From: Gammaproteobacteria bacterium
GTDB lineage: Bacteria; Pseudomonadota; Gammaproteobacteria; Pseudomonadales; UBA3067
Direction of reading: 5' to 3'
Length of the DNA stretch: 10,235 nt
NCBI GenBank assembly: GCA_019090565.1
Contig: JAHRVS010000404.1
Coordinates: 1-10,235, forward strand
Shown: piece after piece, positions 6,837 through 10,235 of the stretch
How positions within the stretch are numbered: position 1 is the first letter of the stretch
How the letters are laid out: every line of letters begins with the position of its first letter
Made by a program: the position numbers and the translations under genes
The notes under the pieces: generated by a model
What the model saw: the letters and a program-made list of their open reading frames with translations, nothing else
Database searches by the model: none
Told to the model about the DNA's origin: nothing

Positions 6837-7175
6837 TAATTGCCATGTGGAGGCGTTTTCCTATATGGCCGGCCTTGTTTAGAGTGTTTTTTGAGCTTAT
6901 TTTCCCCCTGTCAGTATTTCGACATAATCATCTGATATTTTTTTATTCTAAATTGGTTTAAAAACAGTTGGTTGTACACCTAAACTTAATTGCTGGATTG
7001 TTTAGAATAGGCGGCTTCCTTGTAGCAAGCTGTTGAATCGCGTCAGGTAACAGGTGAAATAGCTGCTTACATTTGTAAATTAGCGCTTTGAGCTTGGTTT
7101 TTACACAGTAAGTGGCCTGAGAAGTAACGTCCCAACAGTCTGTTAGTCGCTATTTGTCCACTTTTAGGCAGTATC
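6837..7175. other. 339-base gap between oadB and the SLC13 permease
   Basis: No gene is visible. An imperfect stem CCATGTGG (6843-6850) with CTATATGG (6861-6868), two wobbles, followed by the palindrome GGCCGGCC and a T6 run near 6887 could slow or end oad transcription, but the T-run is not adjacent, so this is a weak terminator at best. A small symmetric word, TTACA-TT-TGTAA (7067-7078), could be an operator half-pair. TAGAAT at 7003-7008 is a good -10 word without a matching -35. The permease therefore probably has its own promoter, which I cannot place. Confidence 0.45.
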
Positions 7176-8945
7176 ATGCTAGATATCGCGTTAACCATTA
7201 CCACTCTGATTTCGTTAATTTTATTGCTGGTTTGTACAAACATTGGTACAGACCTTGTTTTTGGCGGCGCCATTGTCTTGCTCATCACTTTTCAGGTCAT
7301 TACGCCAGAGCAGGCATTTAGTGGTTTTACCAACCAAGGTTTTTTGACCATTGCAGCCCTATACATTGTGGCGGCAGGCCTTGTACGGTCTGGTGCGTCA
7401 TTCTCCATGACGCAGAATATTTTCGGTAATACCTCAAACCTTCGCTGGGCGCAATTCCGGATGTCCGTTGTGATTGCACTCCTGAGCGCCGTTGTTAACA
7501 ATACGGCGGTTATCGCTTCGTTGCTTGCGAATGTGCGGGACTGGGCCCGCGCGCATAATGTTTCTCAATCGCAGTTACTGATTCCAATGAGCTACGCAGC
7601 GATGCTGGGGGGGAATTGCAGCTTATTTGGTAGCAGCACGAACGTGGTGGTGTTTGGACTATTGCTGGCATCTGGCCAAACTTATGGCCTGGGGATTTTT
7701 GATATAGCAGCAGTCGGAATCCCTATCGTGGTGTTTGGCATACTTTATATGATTTTATTTGCCAATCGGATTCTTCCCAATAAAACAGTAAGTGAAGACC
7801 AGCTAAATACAACCCTCAAGGAATATTCGGTTGAGGCCATCGTTGAGGCTGGAAGTCCTGTAGTAGGTAAAACTATTAGCCAAGCCGGTTTACGTAATCT
7901 CGAAGGCCTGTACTTGGCTGAAATCCAGCGAAGTGATTCCGTTTTAAGCGCCGTGGGACCACAAATCATTCTGATGGCCAATGACCGCTTGGTCTTTGTT
8001 GGGGATACGAATGCGATCATCGATTTAAGAAAGATCAAAGGCTTGAGTTTACTTGATACCGTTTCGTTTCCAGATAGTACTCAGCGAGTCTTTGTTGAGG
8101 TGATCGTTGCTCAAAACTCTCAGCTTGTGGGACTCTCTATCCGTGAATCGGCATTTCGATCTAATTTTAACGCCGCAATTTTAGCTGTATCCCGTCATGG
8201 GCAGCGCTTAAAAGGACGAATTGGTGATATTGTGATCGCTCCATCTGATGCATTGCTGCTGGAGTGCGATGAGTCTTTTGTGAGTCGCTTTGGAAAAACC
8301 TCTGAGTTTTTGCTTGCAAGTAACGTCGAAAACTCAGAGCTGCCTAATTTTGAGAAGGCGAAAGTTGCCATCTTTATTTTGTTGGCCATGCTGTTGGCGG
8401 CCTCAAGCGGGGTTATGAGTTTTTTTAACGCCTCTATACTGGCGGCTGGCGCTATGTTGCTTACGCGGTGCGTCACCGGGCGTGAAGCCCGAGACAGTAT
8501 TGATATGGTGGTAATGTTAAGTATTGGCCTTTCCTTTGGATTGGCCGAAGCTGTCAATGCTTCAGGCCTTGCTGAGGTTCTTACTAACACATTAGAAAAC
8601 ATGGATAGTTTGACACCGTTTGCCTTGTTAGCCAGTGCCTTTGTTTTTACCTCAGTTTTGACGTCATTAATCACTAATACTTCTGCTGCTATTTTAGTAT
8701 TACCAACAATATTGGGCATTGCTGAAACAATGTCTCTATCGCCCTTACCATTTGCCATTGCTGTAATGGTTGCAGCATCTGCCAGTTTCGCATTACCAAC
8801 GGGGTATCAGACAAACCTTATGGTCTACTCGGTTGGGGGGTATACTGTGGGGGATTTTTTTAGATTTGGCATGCCACTACAGGTCTTGGTCTTTGTCATC
8901 GCGATGGTAATGATACCGATTGTATGGCCGCTTCAATTGATTTAG
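7176..8945 (+). CDS. SLC13-family permease with two TrkA-C (RCK-C) domains
   Basis: A 589-residue inner-membrane carrier of the YfbS-like type. The N-terminal membrane half (about 1-200) has AALYIVAAGLVRSG, the first helix-break motif VVNNTAVIA (107-114) and GGNCSLFGSSTNVVV (145-159). Two soluble TrkA-C domains follow, about 216-286 and 304-372, each with the VxSPVVGKTIxQAG- or SQLVGLSIRES-type opening. The second membrane half (about 395-589) has the matching motif LITNTSAAILVLPT (498-511) and SFALPTGYQTNLMVYSVGGY (537-556). The two halves give the inverted-repeat architecture of this superfamily, whose members carry dicarboxylates, sulfate or other anions, often with Na+. The substrate cannot be read from the sequence. 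TrkA-C domains are presumed ligand sensors. The ATG at 7176 has a weak TAGG seven bases upstream. It follows oadB by 339 bases; a functional link through Na+ is inference. Confidence 0.88.
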   Translation: MLDIALTITTLISLILLLVCTNIGTDLVFGGAIVLLITFQVITPEQAFSGFTNQGFLTIAALYIVAAGLVRSGASFSMTQNIFGNTSNLRWAQFRMSVVIALLSAVVNNTAVIASLLANVRDWARAHNVSQSQLLIPMSYAAMLGGNCSLFGSSTNVVVFGLLLASGQTYGLGIFDIAAVGIPIVVFGILYMILFANRILPNKTVSEDQLNTTLKEYSVEAIVEAGSPVVGKTISQAGLRNLEGLYLAEIQRSDSVLSAVGPQIILMANDRLVFVGDTNAIIDLRKIKGLSLLDTVSFPDSTQRVFVEVIVAQNSQLVGLSIRESAFRSNFNAAILAVSRHGQRLKGRIGDIVIAPSDALLLECDESFVSRFGKTSEFLLASNVENSELPNFEKAKVAIFILLAMLLAASSGVMSFFNASILAAGAMLLTRCVTGREARDSIDMVVMLSIGLSFGLAEAVNASGLAEVLTNTLENMDSLTPFALLASAFVFTSVLTSLITNTSAAILVLPTILGIAETMSLSPLPFAIAVMVAASASFALPTGYQTNLMVYSVGGYTVGDFFRFGMPLQVLVFVIAMVMIPIVWPLQLI

Positions 8946-9129
8946 CACTTAGCAGTGGGGCTGAACTCTAGGGCATCCCTAGTGACGCGGCTTTCACGGC
9001 ACCAAAAATAGCTTCAAAGCAGGCATTTACTGAGCGTAAACGCCACCTAGTGCTTGATTTAGCCTTGCGCTGGGTCCGGCCTAAGAAATTTCAACAACCT
9101 GTTAATTGATGGCCCTGTCCATTTCACAG

Positions 9130-9186
9130 ACGCTTGTCGCCCTGAGGCGTAGCAGAATTTTTACTGCTCATGGAAGCCTCCTCCAT
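9130..9186. repeat. Three back-to-back stem-loops
   Basis: Three stems follow each other with at most one base between them: ACGCTT (9130-9135) with AGGCGT (9145-9150), including one wobble; AGCAG (9151-9155) with CTGCT (9164-9168); ATGGA (9170-9174) with TCCAT (9182-9186). Each is short (5-6 bp), but the close packing in 57 bases is unusual. They could fold as an RNA leader or tail structure. No T-run marks them as terminators. Confidence 0.4.
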
Positions 9187-9364
9187 TTAGGGTGCAGTTT
9201 GTACAGTTTTTGTGACACACTCCCCTTTTTATTGTTCAAATTGTGCACTGGTCGATCATTTTGTGTACTATACCGCCTGTGGTTTTCAGGTAATAAAGTA
9301 ATGGGTTTTAATAACCCAAGGAAGGCCTGACAAAAAGATCCGTGTTGTTTTTCTTAATCATGGG

Positions 9365-9392
9365 TTGGTCGGTTGGTACTTGAAATTATATT
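9365..9392 (+). promoter_or_regulatory. Candidate promoter for the Agd3-like gene
   Basis: TTGGTC (9365-9370) and TATATT (9387-9392) are separated by 16 bases. The -10 word is fair and the -35 word weak. It would give a leader of about 60 bases. Low confidence by inspection. Confidence 0.25.
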
Positions 9393-9459
9393 AATCAGTG
9401 CGGTGTGCCGGTATCTGGCCTGGCAAAATGCCCCAGTGACAATTTAAGGTGGAGTTGAA

Positions 9460-10235
9460 ATGAAGAACCGAGCATTGATGGAGAGACTCTCTCTGTTTGC
9501 CATTATTGGCTTGATTAGCTTATCGTCCGCAACGGGCTTTGCCGCATCGACGGTTGATTTAAGGGTGTTGGTTATTTCTACTGGCCCCGCTGATAGAGAT
9601 CAGGGTTTAGATCTAATTGATGATTTACTTGACGAAGTGGGCGTTGCTTACGACGTGCTTGATTCAAGTAGCCATGACCTTACCCCAGAATTTTTGTCTA
9701 ATGGCGAGCACGGGTTCTACAATGGAATTATTATTACTGACGCCATACTTTATTACACAGGAAGCGGTAACACGAACAACTCGGGTTTTACGCTTGCTGA
9801 GTGGCAAATACTACATGCCTATGAGCGAGATTTCGGTGTTCGTGAGTCGGTGATTTCAGGCTTTCCAGCATCGGGAGCTTATTTTAGAAACACCTATGAC
9901 CTTGATTATGGGATGAATCTTGATACCAGAACAACTGGTAATAGTTTTGTTGGGGTGTGGCAGTCGCCAGCCGGTGGAACTGAAATATTTGAATACGTTA
10001 ATACCTCGAATTCAGTGCCTATCAATGACTTTACAATTGCTGCTTCGCCAAGTGGTGATATCGATGGGCCGGTTGTTGAGCCGCTACTTACTGACGAATC
10101 AACAGGACAAGCATTAGTTTCCCGTTTAACGTATGCAGATGGTAGAGAGGTTCTCTATTCTGGCATTACGAATGCTTGGTACCTGATTTACTCACAGGTT
10201 CTAAATTACGAATTTCTTAATTTTGCTACCAAAGG
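9460..10235 (+). CDS. Secreted Agd3-like (CBM87-type) protein, 3' end cut by the window
   Basis: The frame runs from the ATG at 9460 to the window edge: 258 codons plus two bases, no stop. GGAG at 9451-9454, five bases upstream within AAGGTGGAG, fixes the start. Residues 1-29 form a signal peptide: basic start (MKNRALMERL), hydrophobic core (SLFAIIGLISLSS), cleavage near GFAA. The mature part begins with a Rossmann-like strand, LRVLVISTGPADRDQGL, then LDEVGVAYDVLDS, FYNGIIITDAILYYTG, FTLAEWQILHAYERDFGVRE and a SGFPASG turn. This order (VLVIS, short intergenic helix, GIPYEVL-like strand, GGI/GII-VL strand, W-x-x-L-x-x-Y-x-x-x-FGVR) is what I recall from the N-terminal CBM87 region of Agd3, the fungal galactosaminogalactan deacetylase, and its bacterial relatives. 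The CE18 catalytic domain would lie beyond the window, so enzyme activity cannot be judged. Without that similarity it is a secreted protein of unknown function. Confidence 0.6.
   Translation, partial: MKNRALMERLSLFAIIGLISLSSATGFAASTVDLRVLVISTGPADRDQGLDLIDDLLDEVGVAYDVLDSSSHDLTPEFLSNGEHGFYNGIIITDAILYYTGSGNTNNSGFTLAEWQILHAYERDFGVRESVISGFPASGAYFRNTYDLDYGMNLDTRTTGNSFVGVWQSPAGGTEIFEYVNTSNSVPINDFTIAASPSGDIDGPVVEPLLTDESTGQALVSRLTYADGREVLYSGITNAWYLIYSQVLNYEFLNFATK

Larger units (their letters stand above)
8946..9459. other. 514-base gap with several hairpins, no gene
   Basis: A perfect 6-bp palindromic stem, CTAGGG-CAT-CCCTAG (8968-8982), lies 23 bases after the permease stop but has no T-run. A series of three adjacent stems occupies 9130-9186 (listed separately). 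TGGGTT/AACCCA with a five-base loop is at 9302-9318, again without a T-run. An open frame at 9106-9330 has no supporting features. The right end carries a candidate promoter and a good ribosome binding site for the next gene. Confidence 0.5.

Noticed and set aside
9106..9330. 74-codon open frame before the Agd3-like gene
   Set aside because: Starts at TTG without a ribosome binding site, overlaps the hairpin series and resembles nothing known.
1..10235. CRISPR array, insertion sequence or prophage
   Set aside because: No regularly spaced direct repeats, no transposase or integrase and no terminal inverted repeats with target duplications were seen.

Overview
All recognisable genes in this window lie on the + strand. 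They suggest a chromosomal segment of a Gram-negative gammaproteobacterium, probably a marine, sodium-using one. The reasons are the end of a CcmI-like cytochrome c maturation gene, a YciH (eIF1-like) gene, a SlyD-type FKBP, a complete oadGAB sodium-pump operon whose proteins align closely with Klebsiella-type OadA and OadB, and moderate GC content by eye. I cannot name the genus from this sequence.

Layout: (1) 1-809, 3' part of a ccmI-like TPR gene. (2) 944-1303, yciH, with a plausible promoter in the preceding gap. (3) 1304-2217, about 0.9 kb without a gene but rich in signals: GC hairpins, a convincing intrinsic terminator at 1603-1626, five DnaA-box-like 9-mers between 1768 and 2107, and an 11+11 bp inverted repeat at 1886-1915. 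(4) 2218-2706, a slyD-like peptidyl-prolyl isomerase. (5) 2707-3537, about 0.8 kb with no supportable gene, ending in the best promoter of the window. (6) 3538-6836, oadG-oadA-oadB, the membrane-bound biotin-dependent oxaloacetate decarboxylase Na+ pump. (7) 7176-8945, an SLC13-type permease with two embedded TrkA-C (RCK-C) domains. (8) 8946-9459, a 0.5 kb gap with several back-to-back hairpins. (9) 9460 to the window end, the first 258 codons of a secreted protein resembling the CBM87 region of Agd3-type polysaccharide deacetylases.

How the genes may work together: OadA transfers the C4 carboxyl of oxaloacetate to biotin; OadB decarboxylates carboxybiotin and exports Na+; OadG anchors and assembles the complex. 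The permease downstream belongs to a superfamily with many Na+-coupled anion carriers, so a local Na+ circuit (pump plus symporter) is an attractive inference but is not shown by the sequence. The other genes (haem-protein maturation, translation fidelity, protein folding, surface polysaccharide) look like independent transcription units.

The points most worth a second look are the DnaA-box cluster with its AT-rich, structured surroundings (possible replication origin or DnaA-titration site), the orphan terminator that implies an unannotated transcript after yciH, and the Agd3-like secreted protein cut by the window end.
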